18,048 bases of DNA from NCBI GenBank assembly GCA_913053795.1, contig CAJXGZ010000015.1, positions 1 to 18,048 of the forward strand, given 5' to 3'. Source of the stretch: an uncultured Rhodospirillales bacterium (GTDB taxonomy: Bacteria; Pseudomonadota; Alphaproteobacteria; Rhodospirillales; 2-02-FULL-58-16). A program made the translations under genes and the position numbers. How positions within the stretch are numbered: position 1 is the first letter of the stretch; each line of letters starts with the position of its first letter. The notes beneath the pieces are model-generated. The model was given only the letters and a program-made list of their open reading frames with translations. It was not told the DNA's origin and ran no database searches. Positions 6,757 through 14,871 of this stretch are shown in pieces.

Positions 6757-7857
6757 TTGCGCCTATCGACTACCTTGTCGGTTTATATCGGCCGCTACTT
6801 TTTTTTAAGTTTTGCGGCGCTCTTCGTCATGTTCTTGTTGTTGATTCTTCTCTTCGACACCATTGAACTTCTGCGCCGCACCTCGACGAAGCCCGACGTC
6901 AACTTTTCCATTGTCTTAAATATGGCGTTGATGAAGCTTCCCAACATGGGTCAAAAGACATTTCCCTTCGCTGTTCTGTTCGGCGGCATGCTGGCTTTCT
7001 GGCGGCTAACGCGCCATCACGAACTGGTGGTGGCCAGAGCGGCCGGCGTTTCCGTGTGGCAGTTTTTGTTTCCTGTTTTGGCCATCGCGTTTCTGCTCGG
7101 CTTGGTGAAAGTCATGGCCTTCAACCCCCTCGCCTCGGCCACCCTGTCTCGCTTCGAACAACTGGAGGCGATCCACCTGAGGGGACAAAGAAGTTTGCTG
7201 GCCCTTTCGTCTACTGGCCTGTGGCTGCGTCAAGCCACCGAGAAAAATCAGGCCGTGGTGCATTCTGAAAGCGTCCTGCAACAGGGAACCGATGTTGAAT
7301 TGCGCGGCGTCGTCGTCTTCCAATATGAAGGAAATGACCGCTTCACGGGCCGTATTGACGCCAAATATGCGCGTCTTGAGGACGGCTTTTGGCACATGCG
7401 CGACGCTTGGGTTCATAGCCCCGATAAGAAGTCCAAATATGAAAAGGAATACTGGCTGGAAACCGACCTTACCTTGGGCTCCATTCAGGACAGTTTTGCG
7501 CCGCCGGAAACCATGTCGTTTTGGAGCCTCCCAAGTTTTATCAAAGGGCTGGAAGCGGCCGGTTTTTCGGCGGTTCGGCACCGGCTTTATTGGCATTCCC
7601 TTCTGGCCGCGCCCTTGCTAATGTTCGCGATGGTGCTTATCGCCGCCACCTTTACACTGCGTCATGCGCGCCGTGGCGGGACGGTGTTCATTATTTCGGG
7701 CGGCGTCTTGACGGGCTTCATATTGTATTTTTTCTCCGATGTCGTTTTCGCGCTGGGACTGTCCGACAGCATTCCCGTCGTTCTCGCCGCCTGGGCGCCA
7801 TCCGGGGTTAGCACCCTTTTGGGACTAGCCATGTTGTTGCACTTGGAAGATGGATGA
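6757..7857 (+). CDS. lptG: LPS export ABC transporter permease LptG
   Basis: This 366-residue inner-membrane protein is the second permease of the LptB2FG exporter. Helices are predicted near 14-36, 62-82 and 100-122, then a periplasmic jellyroll region (about 130-265), then three helices near 283-302, 312-333 and 338-360. It has the LptG-type RLTRHHELVVARAAGVS coupling segment (about 83-100), the counterpart of the SDRELVVMRASG region in LptF. The start is TTG at 6757, supported by GGGAG at 6744-6748 with 8-base spacing; the first ATG in frame is well inside the first membrane helix, so TTG is the credible start. Its stop overlaps the lptD start as ATGA, so translation is coupled. Confidence 0.95.
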   Translation: MRLSTTLSVYIGRYFFLSFAALFVMFLLLILLFDTIELLRRTSTKPDVNFSIVLNMALMKLPNMGQKTFPFAVLFGGMLAFWRLTRHHELVVARAAGVSVWQFLFPVLAIAFLLGLVKVMAFNPLASATLSRFEQLEAIHLRGQRSLLALSSTGLWLRQATEKNQAVVHSESVLQQGTDVELRGVVVFQYEGNDRFTGRIDAKYARLEDGFWHMRDAWVHSPDKKSKYEKEYWLETDLTLGSIQDSFAPPETMSFWSLPSFIKGLEAAGFSAVRHRLYWHSLLAAPLLMFAMVLIAATFTLRHARRGGTVFIISGGVLTGFILYFFSDVVFALGLSDSIPVVLAAWAPSGVSTLLGLAMLLHLEDG

Positions 7858-10115
7858 GGCGCGCCATGAATCCGATTGCGGCAATCATTGTTATTATCGG
7901 CTTTTGGGCGCTGATCCTTACGCGTCCGGGTTTTGCCCTCGCCCAAGACGCGCCAAGCGCGGACGCGCCCGGCCAAGACGCACCCGGCAAGTCCAGCGGC
8001 GATGTTCCTGACGAGACGAAGGGCGGGGCGCCGGATGAAGGCATTCCCATCGAGTTAACCGCCGATGAAGTGAAATTCGACCGTAAAAAACGCATCGTCA
8101 CCGCAACGGGAAACATCGTGATCACCAGCGAGAACCGCACCCTTTACGCCGATTCCGTCAGTTTCAACCAGAATACCGACGTTATGTCGGCGAGAGGGAA
8201 CGTCACCCTTGTGGAGCCCGGTGGAGAGGTGTTGTTCGGTGAATATATGGAGTTGACCAGCGATATGAAGGACGGTTTCGTAGAGAATCTGGCGATCCTT
8301 CTCAAGGACCGCTCCCGTCTTGCCGCCAACGACGCCCAGCGGACCAACGCCACCCGATTGGAGATGAACAAGGCGGTCTATTCCCCCTGTAAACTTTGCG
8401 AGAAGGATCCAACCAAGCCGCCGCTGTGGCAACTCAAGGCGGTGAAGGTTGTTCACGACAAAACCACCAAGAAGATAAAATATTACGACGCTTGGTTGGA
8501 AGTCGCCGGCATACCCGTTCTTTACACGCCCTACCTTTCCCACGCGGATTCAACCGTTAAACGCCAAAGCGGCTTCCTCGCGCCGGGATTCGGCGGCTCA
8601 TCGGGCTTGGGTCCTGTCGTGAGCCTTCCTTATTTCTACGCCATCGACGACCAAAGGGACTTCACGATTACGCCGATGATCACCTATGATGAAGGTCCGG
8701 TGTTGATCGGTGAATACCGCCAACTCATGACCTATGGCGAATTAAAGGGAAGAGGAAGCATTACCAGGGATTCCGACGGCGACACGCGTGGCCATATAGG
8801 CGCCAAGGGACGTTTCAACATAGACGACACATGGCGCTGGGGGTTCGACGCCAACCGCGCCATCGGCGAAACGTATATGCGCCGTTACGGTTTCGCAAAA
8901 GACAACACGCTCCCCGCCTCCAGCAATTCGCTGACCTCTCAATTATTCGCCGAGGGCTTTCGCGGGCGCAATTACATGGCGTTTAACTCTTACGTTTTCC
9001 AGGGCATCAAGGACGGCGGCAAAAGCGGAACCATTCCCTACGTCTTTCCCATGCTCGGCTATAACTATGTGGGTCAACCCGACAAATTGGGAGGCCGAAC
9101 CAGCCTGGACGTCGACTTGCAAGCCTTAACGCGAACCAATGGCGTGGACAGCCGACGGTTTTCTTTAAAGGGCGGCTGGCAGGCGCCCTTTACGGGACCG
9201 CTCGGGGATCAGTACACGCTGTCGGCGTCTCTGAGAGGCGACATCTATCACGTTAACGGCTTGGTGAGAGAAAATACCGAAAAAAAATTCGACGGATTTA
9301 AGGGGCGCGTCTTGCCCGAGATAAGGCTTGATTGGCGCTATCCCTTTGTCAGGAATGAAGGCGGCACCCACCAGATCATAGAACCCCTTATTTCGGCGAT
9401 CTACAGCCCCTATGGCGGCAATCTAGAAAAAATTCCCAACGAGGACAGCTTGGATTTTGAGTTCGACGACACCAGCTTGTTCAGTTCCAGCCGGTACGCA
9501 GGCATAGATAGGGTCGAAGGCGGTCCACGCTTCAATTACGGCCTTAAATGGGGCCTTTACGGAAAAGGCGGCGGCAGCTCCTCCTTTGTCATCGGGCAAA
9601 GCTTCCGGGTGCGGCGAGACGGCAACTTGCCGCTTGATTCAGGCCTGGTGGATAATTTTTCGGATATCGTCGCCAAGCTTGACGTTTCTCCTGGAAAATA
9701 CCTGAACCTTCTCTACCGCACCCGCATCGATAAGGACGATTATAAGCTTCGGCGTAGCGAGATGAGGTTGTCAATGGGCGTTCCGGCTCTTCGTCTGGAT
9801 ACGAACTACATCTATTTCGCCAATGAAAGAGGCGAAGAGTTTGTCGGCCGCGAGCAAATTTCATATTCCCTTAACTCGCAGTTCAATCGCAACTGGCGGG
9901 GCCGCATCAATGGCTTGAGCGATTTGTCAGGGAAAAACAATTTGCGGTCTCTGGGCCTCAATTTAACTTATGAGAATGAGTGCTTCTTGTTCTCAACCGA
10001 CCTCTACAAATCATTCTACCGTGATCGCGAGTTGAAGCCGTTCAGCTCCATTATGTTCAGGATTAACTTCAAAACTCTTGGGGGAGTGGGGAGTGGCGCC
10101 ACCAAGAGTAACTAG
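7854..10115 (+). CDS. lptD: LPS-assembly protein LptD (OstA/Imp)
   Basis: This 753-residue outer-membrane protein is the beta-barrel translocon that inserts lipopolysaccharide into the outer leaflet together with LptE. It has a signal peptide (cleavage predicted after ALA, about residue 30), an acidic low-complexity linker with repeated DAPG (31-60), an OstA/LptA-like domain (about 65-165), then the barrel. YSPCKLC holds Cys179 and Cys182, and a third cysteine lies in the C-terminal NECF segment; I see no others. LptD proteins form disulfides between the N-terminal domain and the barrel, and this set of three allows one such bond. The start at 7854 has GGAAG 4 bases upstream and forms ATGA with lptG; a second ATG at 7866 is also possible. 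The final region (SSIMFRINFKTLGG) is a typical LptD end. Confidence 0.96.
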   Translation: MRRAMNPIAAIIVIIGFWALILTRPGFALAQDAPSADAPGQDAPGKSSGDVPDETKGGAPDEGIPIELTADEVKFDRKKRIVTATGNIVITSENRTLYADSVSFNQNTDVMSARGNVTLVEPGGEVLFGEYMELTSDMKDGFVENLAILLKDRSRLAANDAQRTNATRLEMNKAVYSPCKLCEKDPTKPPLWQLKAVKVVHDKTTKKIKYYDAWLEVAGIPVLYTPYLSHADSTVKRQSGFLAPGFGGSSGLGPVVSLPYFYAIDDQRDFTITPMITYDEGPVLIGEYRQLMTYGELKGRGSITRDSDGDTRGHIGAKGRFNIDDTWRWGFDANRAIGETYMRRYGFAKDNTLPASSNSLTSQLFAEGFRGRNYMAFNSYVFQGIKDGGKSGTIPYVFPMLGYNYVGQPDKLGGRTSLDVDLQALTRTNGVDSRRFSLKGGWQAPFTGPLGDQYTLSASLRGDIYHVNGLVRENTEKKFDGFKGRVLPEIRLDWRYPFVRNEGGTHQIIEPLISAIYSPYGGNLEKIPNEDSLDFEFDDTSLFSSSRYAGIDRVEGGPRFNYGLKWGLYGKGGGSSSFVIGQSFRVRRDGNLPLDSGLVDNFSDIVAKLDVSPGKYLNLLYRTRIDKDDYKLRRSEMRLSMGVPALRLDTNYIYFANERGEEFVGREQISYSLNSQFNRNWRGRINGLSDLSGKNNLRSLGLNLTYENECFLFSTDLYKSFYRDRELKPFSSIMFRINFKTLGGVGSGATKSN

Positions 10116-11478
10116 GGCCGCCATTTGGCTGATTAGGGCGATTATCCCAGCGATCATTGCTGTCCTTTTCGTTTGCGGCGACGCCAAGGCTCAACAGTCC
10201 AAGAGCATCGCCGCCGTGGTCAATGACGAGGTCATTTCCATCTTCGACCTCAATGAGCGGCTATCCCTTGTGATGGCGTCATCCGATTCAAAAAACGATC
10301 CGGAAGTCCGCAAACGTCTTGCGCCCCAAGTGCTGCGCGGCCTGATCGATGAAAAACTGAAGCTTCAGGAAGCAAAGCGCATCAACGTTAGCACCGAACA
10401 GGAAGAAATCGAAGCGGCGCTGAGAACGATGGAAAAAAGGAACGATTTGCCAAGGGGCGGTCTTGACGACTTTCTGAGAAACGCAGGCGTCAACAAAGCC
10501 GCCATGATCAGCCAGATCGAGACTGAAATCTCTTGGTCAAAAGTGATTGGCTACATGTTCGGCTCCACCATCCAGATCACCGATGAGGAAATCGATGAAA
10601 AGCTGGCCGAGGTCAAGGAGATGGCGGGAAGGCCTGAACTGCAAGTGGCGGAAATCCTGCTTCCCGTAAACTCTCCCGAGGATGAAGATGAGACGCAGCT
10701 TCTCGCCAACCGCCTATCAAAACAGCTAAAGTCAGGAGTCGGCTTTCAAGCGCTCGCCAGAAGTTTTTCGCAAAGCTCCTCGGCGGCGTCAGGCGGCGAG
10801 CTCGGTTGGATCAAGCAGGGACGGCTGGGGGCCATGTTGGACGCCGCCCTATCCAAGCTAAACCCGGGAGAATCCACGGAGCCCATCCGAGCATTGGAAG
10901 GCTATTACATTCTTCTGCTGCATGGCCGCCGGGCTCCTCAAGCCCGCAAGATCAAGAAAAAAAGAACGGTGGAAAGCACGACTTCCGTCAATCTTCAGCA
11001 AATTTTTATCCCCTTGCCCAAGAACCCCGCCGCCGAGGACGTGGCCGGTCAAATGGAGCTGGCCACGACAATGAGTCAAATGGCCACCGACTGCGCCGAA
11101 ATGGATGCCTTGGGAAAAGAGTTGGGGTCAAAAAAGTCCGGAAACTTGGGAAACGTTCGAGTCAGCAAACTTCCTCAAAACATCAGAGAGGTGGTTTCAG
11201 GTCTCCCCGTGGGCAAAGCCAGCCGCCCATTTCAGTTCAGGCAAGGGCTTGTCGTCATCATGGTGTGTGCGCGTGAAGGAGGCGCAATTCCCCCGGAAAG
11301 TCCTTCAGAAGGCCCTCAAAAAGAAAAGACCGCGCAAAATGGACGGCAAGATAAAGTTCCCGACAGCGAGGAGCGCTTGAACATCAAGGCCATGCTTATG
11401 GGCCAACGCATGCAAGCCGCGGCGCGGCGCCTTCTGCGCGACCTGCGCCAGACGGCCTATGTGGACATTCGAATATGA
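10093..11478 (+). CDS. surA: Periplasmic chaperone/peptidyl-prolyl isomerase SurA
   Basis: This 461-residue periplasmic protein assists folding of outer-membrane beta-barrels, including LptD encoded just upstream. A signal peptide of about 33 residues ends in AKA. The N-terminal SurA domain follows, with SIAAVVNDEVISIFDLNERL and the VLRGLIDEKLKLQEAKR helix. A parvulin (rotamase) domain spans about residues 178-280 and includes the ASGGELGWIKQGRLG core. A second region (about 295-405) is parvulin-like but lacks the GGxLGW core, so it looks degenerate. I choose GTG at 10093, since GGGGAG lies 6 bases upstream and the signal peptide then has normal length; a TTG at 10078 would add five residues. 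The start overlaps lptD by 23 bases. Confidence 0.93.
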   Translation: MAPPRVTRAAIWLIRAIIPAIIAVLFVCGDAKAQQSKSIAAVVNDEVISIFDLNERLSLVMASSDSKNDPEVRKRLAPQVLRGLIDEKLKLQEAKRINVSTEQEEIEAALRTMEKRNDLPRGGLDDFLRNAGVNKAAMISQIETEISWSKVIGYMFGSTIQITDEEIDEKLAEVKEMAGRPELQVAEILLPVNSPEDEDETQLLANRLSKQLKSGVGFQALARSFSQSSSAASGGELGWIKQGRLGAMLDAALSKLNPGESTEPIRALEGYYILLLHGRRAPQARKIKKKRTVESTTSVNLQQIFIPLPKNPAAEDVAGQMELATTMSQMATDCAEMDALGKELGSKKSGNLGNVRVSKLPQNIREVVSGLPVGKASRPFQFRQGLVVIMVCAREGGAIPPESPSEGPQKEKTAQNGRQDKVPDSEERLNIKAMLMGQRMQAAARRLLRDLRQTAYVDIRI

Positions 11479-12550
11479 GCCATTATCCGTGATCCTTGGC
11501 ATTAGCCCTGCCGGCGGGGACGGCAAGCCGCTGGCCCTGACCATGGGCGAGCCCTCCGGCGTCGGCGGGGAAATCACCCTTAAAGCTTGGCTGCGTCGTG
11601 AAGAGGGGCTCCCTGCTTTTTTCGTCATCGACGATCCGGAACGCCTGGAAAAGCTAGCTGCAAGCCTTGGCTTCCGGGCGCCAGTCAAGGCCATCAGCGC
11701 GCCTCAAGAGACAGCGGCCGTCTTCCCCGAAAGCCTGCCGGTATTGCCTTTGGCCGGGAGCGTTCAAGCGACCACCGGCGAGCCGGACCCGGCCAACGCC
11801 GCCGCCGTTCTTTCGTCCATTGAGGCCGCCGTCGGCCTTGTGCGCTCAAGTCACGCCTTGGCCCTGGTTACCAACCCCATTCAAAAGCAAAGTCTGTACG
11901 AGGCCGGCTTCGCCTTTCCCGGTCACACGGAATTCCTTGAGAGCCTGGCCGGAGACAAATCCACCGCCGTCATGATGCTGGCCTGTCCGGAGCTTCGGGT
12001 GGTTCCCTTAAGCATACATGTGAGCCTTGCCGAGGCCGTCGGCGCCCTCAACGCCAAGGACATCATCCATAAGGCGGTCATTACCGCGGACGCTCTCAAA
12101 AACGACTTCGGCGCCGCCGCCCCCCGGCTGGCCGTCGCCGGACTCAATCCTCACGCCGGCGAAGGGGGCGCCATGGGCGCCGAGGAGCAGACAATCATCG
12201 CTCCGGCCGTCAAAGAGCTTCGGCGAATGGGCGTGGACGCCTTTGGGCCCGAGCCCCCCGACACCATGTTCGACGCCCGTGCGCGGAAAAACTATGACGC
12301 CGCGCTGTGCATGTATCACGACCAAGCCCTGATTCCCATCAAGACCATCGCCTTTGATCACGCCGTCAACGTCACCTTAGGGCTGCCCTTCGTACGGACA
12401 TCGCCCGACCACGGCACGGCGCTGGATATCGCCGGAACCGGCAAGGCCGGCGAAACGAGCCTTATGGCCGCCCTCAAAATGGCCGCCCAAATGGCTGGTC
12501 GCCGTGGAGCATGCCAAAAAATCCTTGATAAAAATAGATCTATACACTAA
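11459..12550 (+). CDS. pdxA: 4-hydroxythreonine-4-phosphate dehydrogenase
   Basis: PdxA oxidises 4-phosphohydroxy-L-threonine in the DXP-dependent pathway to pyridoxal 5'-phosphate. The 363-residue product shows LALTMGEPSGVGGEI (about 26-39), FPGHTEFL with metal ligand His156, SIHVSL with His187, GLNPHAGEGG, MYHDQALIPIK with His287, and the substrate-binding TSPDHGTALDIAGTG. All three metal-binding histidines are present. The start is uncertain: ATG 11459 overlaps surA by 20 bases and has no clear Shine-Dalgarno, and GTG 11489 would remove ten non-conserved residues. The C-terminal tail after about residue 350 reads into AT-rich DNA that leads the inserted ATPase gene, so the native end may have been replaced. 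Confidence 0.93.
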   Translation: MWTFEYEPLSVILGISPAGGDGKPLALTMGEPSGVGGEITLKAWLRREEGLPAFFVIDDPERLEKLAASLGFRAPVKAISAPQETAAVFPESLPVLPLAGSVQATTGEPDPANAAAVLSSIEAAVGLVRSSHALALVTNPIQKQSLYEAGFAFPGHTEFLESLAGDKSTAVMMLACPELRVVPLSIHVSLAEAVGALNAKDIIHKAVITADALKNDFGAAAPRLAVAGLNPHAGEGGAMGAEEQTIIAPAVKELRRMGVDAFGPEPPDTMFDARARKNYDAALCMYHDQALIPIKTIAFDHAVNVTLGLPFVRTSPDHGTALDIAGTGKAGETSLMAALKMAAQMAGRRGACQKILDKNRSIH

Positions 12551-12553
12551 ATT
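12525..12553 (+). promoter_or_regulatory. Candidate promoter of the inserted ATPase gene
   Basis: TTGATA (12525-12530), a 17-base spacer and TAAATT (12548-12553) match the primary sigma-factor pattern in an AT-rich stretch that overlaps the end of pdxA. It would give the ATPase gene its own transcription independent of the surrounding operon. Confidence 0.4.
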
Positions 12554-12574
12554 TATATAAACAACTAAATTTAT
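12546..12574. repeat. 11-bp direct repeat in the ATPase leader
   Basis: ACTAAATTTAT occurs perfectly at 12546-12556 and 12564-12574, 18 bases apart start to start. The first copy covers the candidate -10 box and the second lies in the 5' leader. The position suggests an autoregulatory binding site, but AT-rich sequence yields chance repeats. Confidence 0.5.
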
Positions 12575-12592
12575 GAAATTGAGTAAGGCGTT

Positions 12593-13798
12593 ATGAATAT
12601 GGAAGCCTTTCAAAATCCATTTCGTCCGGGCGCCGGTCATAAGCCCCCATACTTGGCTGGGCGTAAAAAGGAAGAAGCGGAGTTTCGTCGTCTGCTTAAA
12701 CAGACAGACATTCTTGAAAACATGATTTTGACTGGGCTCAGAGGCGTTGGGAAAACCGTGCTTCTCGAGCAGTTTAAACCCATGGCTATTTCAGAAAATT
12801 GGTTATGGGTTGGAACCGATTTATCGGAATCCTCAAGCATAAGCGAAGAGAATCTGGCGACGCGGATTCTTGCCGACCTTTCCGTTGTCTCCTCGTCAAT
12901 CGTTCTTTCCAGTGAAGACCGGGCGCCGATGGGATTCACCGGAGAAGCAGAGAAGGTCGACACGGTCATCGGCTATGACGTACTCAAGCATGTCTTCAGC
13001 GCCACGCCCGGACTCGTGTCGGACAAACTAAAAGCGGCGTTGGAGTTTGTTTGGGCGAAACTACCGAAAAACGGACGCCGGGGCATCATCTTCGCTTATG
13101 ACGAAGCCCAAAATCTTTCAGATCATGCCTCAAAGGAACAATACCCAACATCCCTCCTGTTGGACGTGTTTCAATCCATCCAGAGGAAAGGCGTTCCATT
13201 CATGTTGGTTTTGGCGGGGCTGCCGACCTTGTTCCCGAAACTGGTGGAAGCCCGCACATTCGCCGAACGGATGTTTCATGTCGTTTTTCTGAATCGGCTT
13301 AGCCCGGAAGACAGCCGTGATGCGATAAAGAAACCTATCGAAACCGCGGATTGTCCGGTTCGTTTCTCGGATGAGTCGGTGGACGCAATTTGCCTGATGT
13401 CAAACGGGTATCCTTACTTTATCCAGTTCATTAGCCGTGAGACTTATGACATTTGGACAGTAAATCCGAATGCGACAATTCCTGTATCGGAAATCATTGG
13501 AAAGCTGGATGCTGACTTCTTCGCCGGCAGGTGGGCAAGGGCGACAGATCGCCAAAGGGAGCTTCTTATCGTTATCGCCAATCTCGATAGTTGCGACGAT
13601 GAATTCACCGTTCAGGAAATTGCCGAGAAATCCGTGGATGTTGGGCGGAAGGCGTTTAAAAACAGTCATATCAACCAGATGCTTGCATCCCTCATCAAGG
13701 CTGGATTGGTATACAAGAACCGTCACGGAAAGTATTCGCTCGCCGTTCCGCTTCTGGGCGACTTCATTAAACGGCAAATCGCGCTGAATATGGAATAG
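12593..13798 (+). CDS. AAA-type ATPase with C-terminal winged helix, inserted between pdxA and rsmA
   Basis: This 401-residue protein has a P-loop ATPase core of the Orc/Cdc6-like AAA_16 or STAND-related type: FRPGAGHKPPYLAGR at the N-terminus, Walker A GLRGVGKT (48-55), Walker B IIFAYDEAQ (165-173), a sensor-1-like VLAGLP (206-211), FAERMFHVVFLNRLSPEDSRDAI, and a winged-helix-like end (about 330-395, FTVQEIAEKS through HGKYSLAVPLL). No nuclease, membrane or sensor domain is seen, so the biological role is unknown; DNA-linked ATP switching is a reasonable guess. The start at 12593 has TAAGG close upstream; ATG 12599 is an alternative. Codon use is visibly more AT-tolerant than in pdxA and rsmA, and the gene interrupts a normally tight gene pair, which suggests horizontal acquisition. 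It stops 3 bases before rsmA. Confidence 0.85.
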   Translation: MNMEAFQNPFRPGAGHKPPYLAGRKKEEAEFRRLLKQTDILENMILTGLRGVGKTVLLEQFKPMAISENWLWVGTDLSESSSISEENLATRILADLSVVSSSIVLSSEDRAPMGFTGEAEKVDTVIGYDVLKHVFSATPGLVSDKLKAALEFVWAKLPKNGRRGIIFAYDEAQNLSDHASKEQYPTSLLLDVFQSIQRKGVPFMLVLAGLPTLFPKLVEARTFAERMFHVVFLNRLSPEDSRDAIKKPIETADCPVRFSDESVDAICLMSNGYPYFIQFISRETYDIWTVNPNATIPVSEIIGKLDADFFAGRWARATDRQRELLIVIANLDSCDDEFTVQEIAEKSVDVGRKAFKNSHINQMLASLIKAGLVYKNRHGKYSLAVPLLGDFIKRQIALNME

Positions 13799-13801
13799 AA
13801 C

Positions 13802-14617
13802 ATGCCGGACCTGCCGCCGCTGCGCGAGGTGATTAAGCGCCATGGTCTTGGGGCCAAGCGCGAGCTGGGGCAGCATTTCCTTCTTGACCTCAACTTGTGC
13901 GGCCGAGTCGCGCGCGCCGCCGGCGACCTTAGCCAATCCAACGTCATCGAGATCGGGCCCGGCCCCGGCGGGCTGACCCGTTCGTTGCTGGAGGCCGGGG
14001 CCAAAAGCGTGACCGCCGTGGAAGTGGACGAACGCTGCGTCACGGCGCTGGAGGATCTTGCGGCGGCCTATCCGGGACGTTTAAGGGTGATCAAGGGGGA
14101 CGCCTTGGAAATGGACGTGGCCGCATTGTGCGAAGCGCCCCGGCGCATCGTCGCCAACCTGCCCTACAACATCGCCACGCCGCTGCTCATCGGTTGGCTC
14201 AGGCGGGTGTCCAGTTTCGAGGGATTCACATGCATGTTCCAGCGCGAGGTCGCCATGCGCCTGACCGCCAGCCCCGGCTCCAAGAACTACGGCAGGCTGT
14301 CGGTGATCGTTCAATGGCTGTCGGAAGCGCGCCATGCCTTCAACGTCGCCAAGGACGCCTTCACGCCGCCGCCCAAGGTGGCGAGCAGCGTCGTCACCCT
14401 GACGCCCCGCCCCGAGCCCCTGGCCCCGGCGTCATGGGAAAGCCTGGAGGCCGTGACCAAGGCCGCCTTCGGGCAACGGCGCAAGATGCTGCGCGCCAGC
14501 CTCAGGCCGCTTAACCTGGATTTGGAAAGCTTAGGGATCGATCCCACCGCGCGCGCCGAGAACCTGGAGGTGACGCAATTCTGCGCCCTCGCCCGAGCCT
14601 TGGAAGCGAAACGCTAG
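13802..14617 (+). CDS. rsmA: 16S rRNA (adenine(1518)-N(6)/adenine(1519)-N(6))-dimethyltransferase
   Basis: RsmA (KsgA) dimethylates two adjacent adenines in the terminal helix-45 loop of 16S rRNA, a late step in 30S subunit maturation. The 271-residue protein has the GQHFL start motif (23-27), the SAM-binding IEIGPGPGGLT (49-59), the acidic end of strand 2 in VEVDER, and the catalytic NLPYNI (119-124), followed by a FQREVAMRL segment, FTPPPKVASSV and the C-terminal helical domain. Its normal partner pdxA is displaced by the inserted ATPase gene. No strong Shine-Dalgarno precedes the ATG, so translation probably relies on coupling to the ATPase gene, which stops 3 bases earlier. It ends 10 bases before the stop of the convergent small gene. 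Confidence 0.97.
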   Translation: MPDLPPLREVIKRHGLGAKRELGQHFLLDLNLCGRVARAAGDLSQSNVIEIGPGPGGLTRSLLEAGAKSVTAVEVDERCVTALEDLAAAYPGRLRVIKGDALEMDVAALCEAPRRIVANLPYNIATPLLIGWLRRVSSFEGFTCMFQREVAMRLTASPGSKNYGRLSVIVQWLSEARHAFNVAKDAFTPPPKVASSVVTLTPRPEPLAPASWESLEAVTKAAFGQRRKMLRASLRPLNLDLESLGIDPTARAENLEVTQFCALARALEAKR

Positions 14618-14627
14618 GCGAAGGTTA

Positions 14628-14795
14628 TTATTTCTTGGCGACCCGCCGGGCCATGATCAGGCTGCGCGCCCCGGCGCGGATGCAGTCGACCAGGATGGCG
14701 TCCACCTGCTTGGGGCTTTCCGTGACTTTCAGCAGCCTTTTCAGATCGGGCTCGATGCGCTTTAGAAGCTTGCGTATTTCCTTGGATTGTTTCAT
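14628..14795 (-). CDS. Small basic protein of unknown function (55 aa)
   Basis: A minus-strand frame of 55 codons starts MKQSKEIRKLLKRIEPDL and ends MARRVAKK. It has AAGGAT about 8 bases upstream of its ATG, starts and stops cleanly, and fills the gap between rsmA and the divergent gene at 14872. The product is strongly basic and looks helical, with a central KVTESPKQVDAILVDCIRAGARSL stretch that could form two amphipathic helices. There is no membrane segment or signal. I do not recognise a family. Longer frames on both strands here have biased, arginine-rich compositions and look like shadows. The small size, good ribosome binding site and fit between neighbours make it a credible gene. Confidence 0.65.
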   Translation of the reverse strand: MKQSKEIRKLLKRIEPDLKRLLKVTESPKQVDAILVDCIRAGARSLIMARRVAKK

Positions 14796-14858
14796 GGCCG
14801 GTTATCCTTTCTTGAGCCCTCAATGAGCTTTTAATTCTACCCACTAGCAATTAAGGCG

Positions 14859-14864
14859 TATACT
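14859..14864 (+). promoter_or_regulatory. Candidate -10 box placing +1 at the start codon
   Basis: TATACT (5 of 6 to TATAAT) ends 7 bases before the ATG of the small membrane protein, so a transcript from it would begin at or within a base of the start codon. No Shine-Dalgarno is present. The -35 match is poor. A second possible -10 (TATAAG, 14864-14869) overlaps it. Confidence 0.4.
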
Positions 14865-14871
14865 ATAAGAC

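Noticed and set aside
10174..10180. SurA signal peptide cysteine (LFVCG) as a lipoprotein site
   Set aside because: The residues before the cysteine do not fit a lipobox, and a standard AKA cleavage site follows.
14614..14850. 78-codon minus-strand frame overlapping the 55-codon gene
   Set aside because: Its arginine- and histidine-rich composition looks like an out-of-frame reading, and the 55-codon frame has the better ribosome binding site and natural composition.
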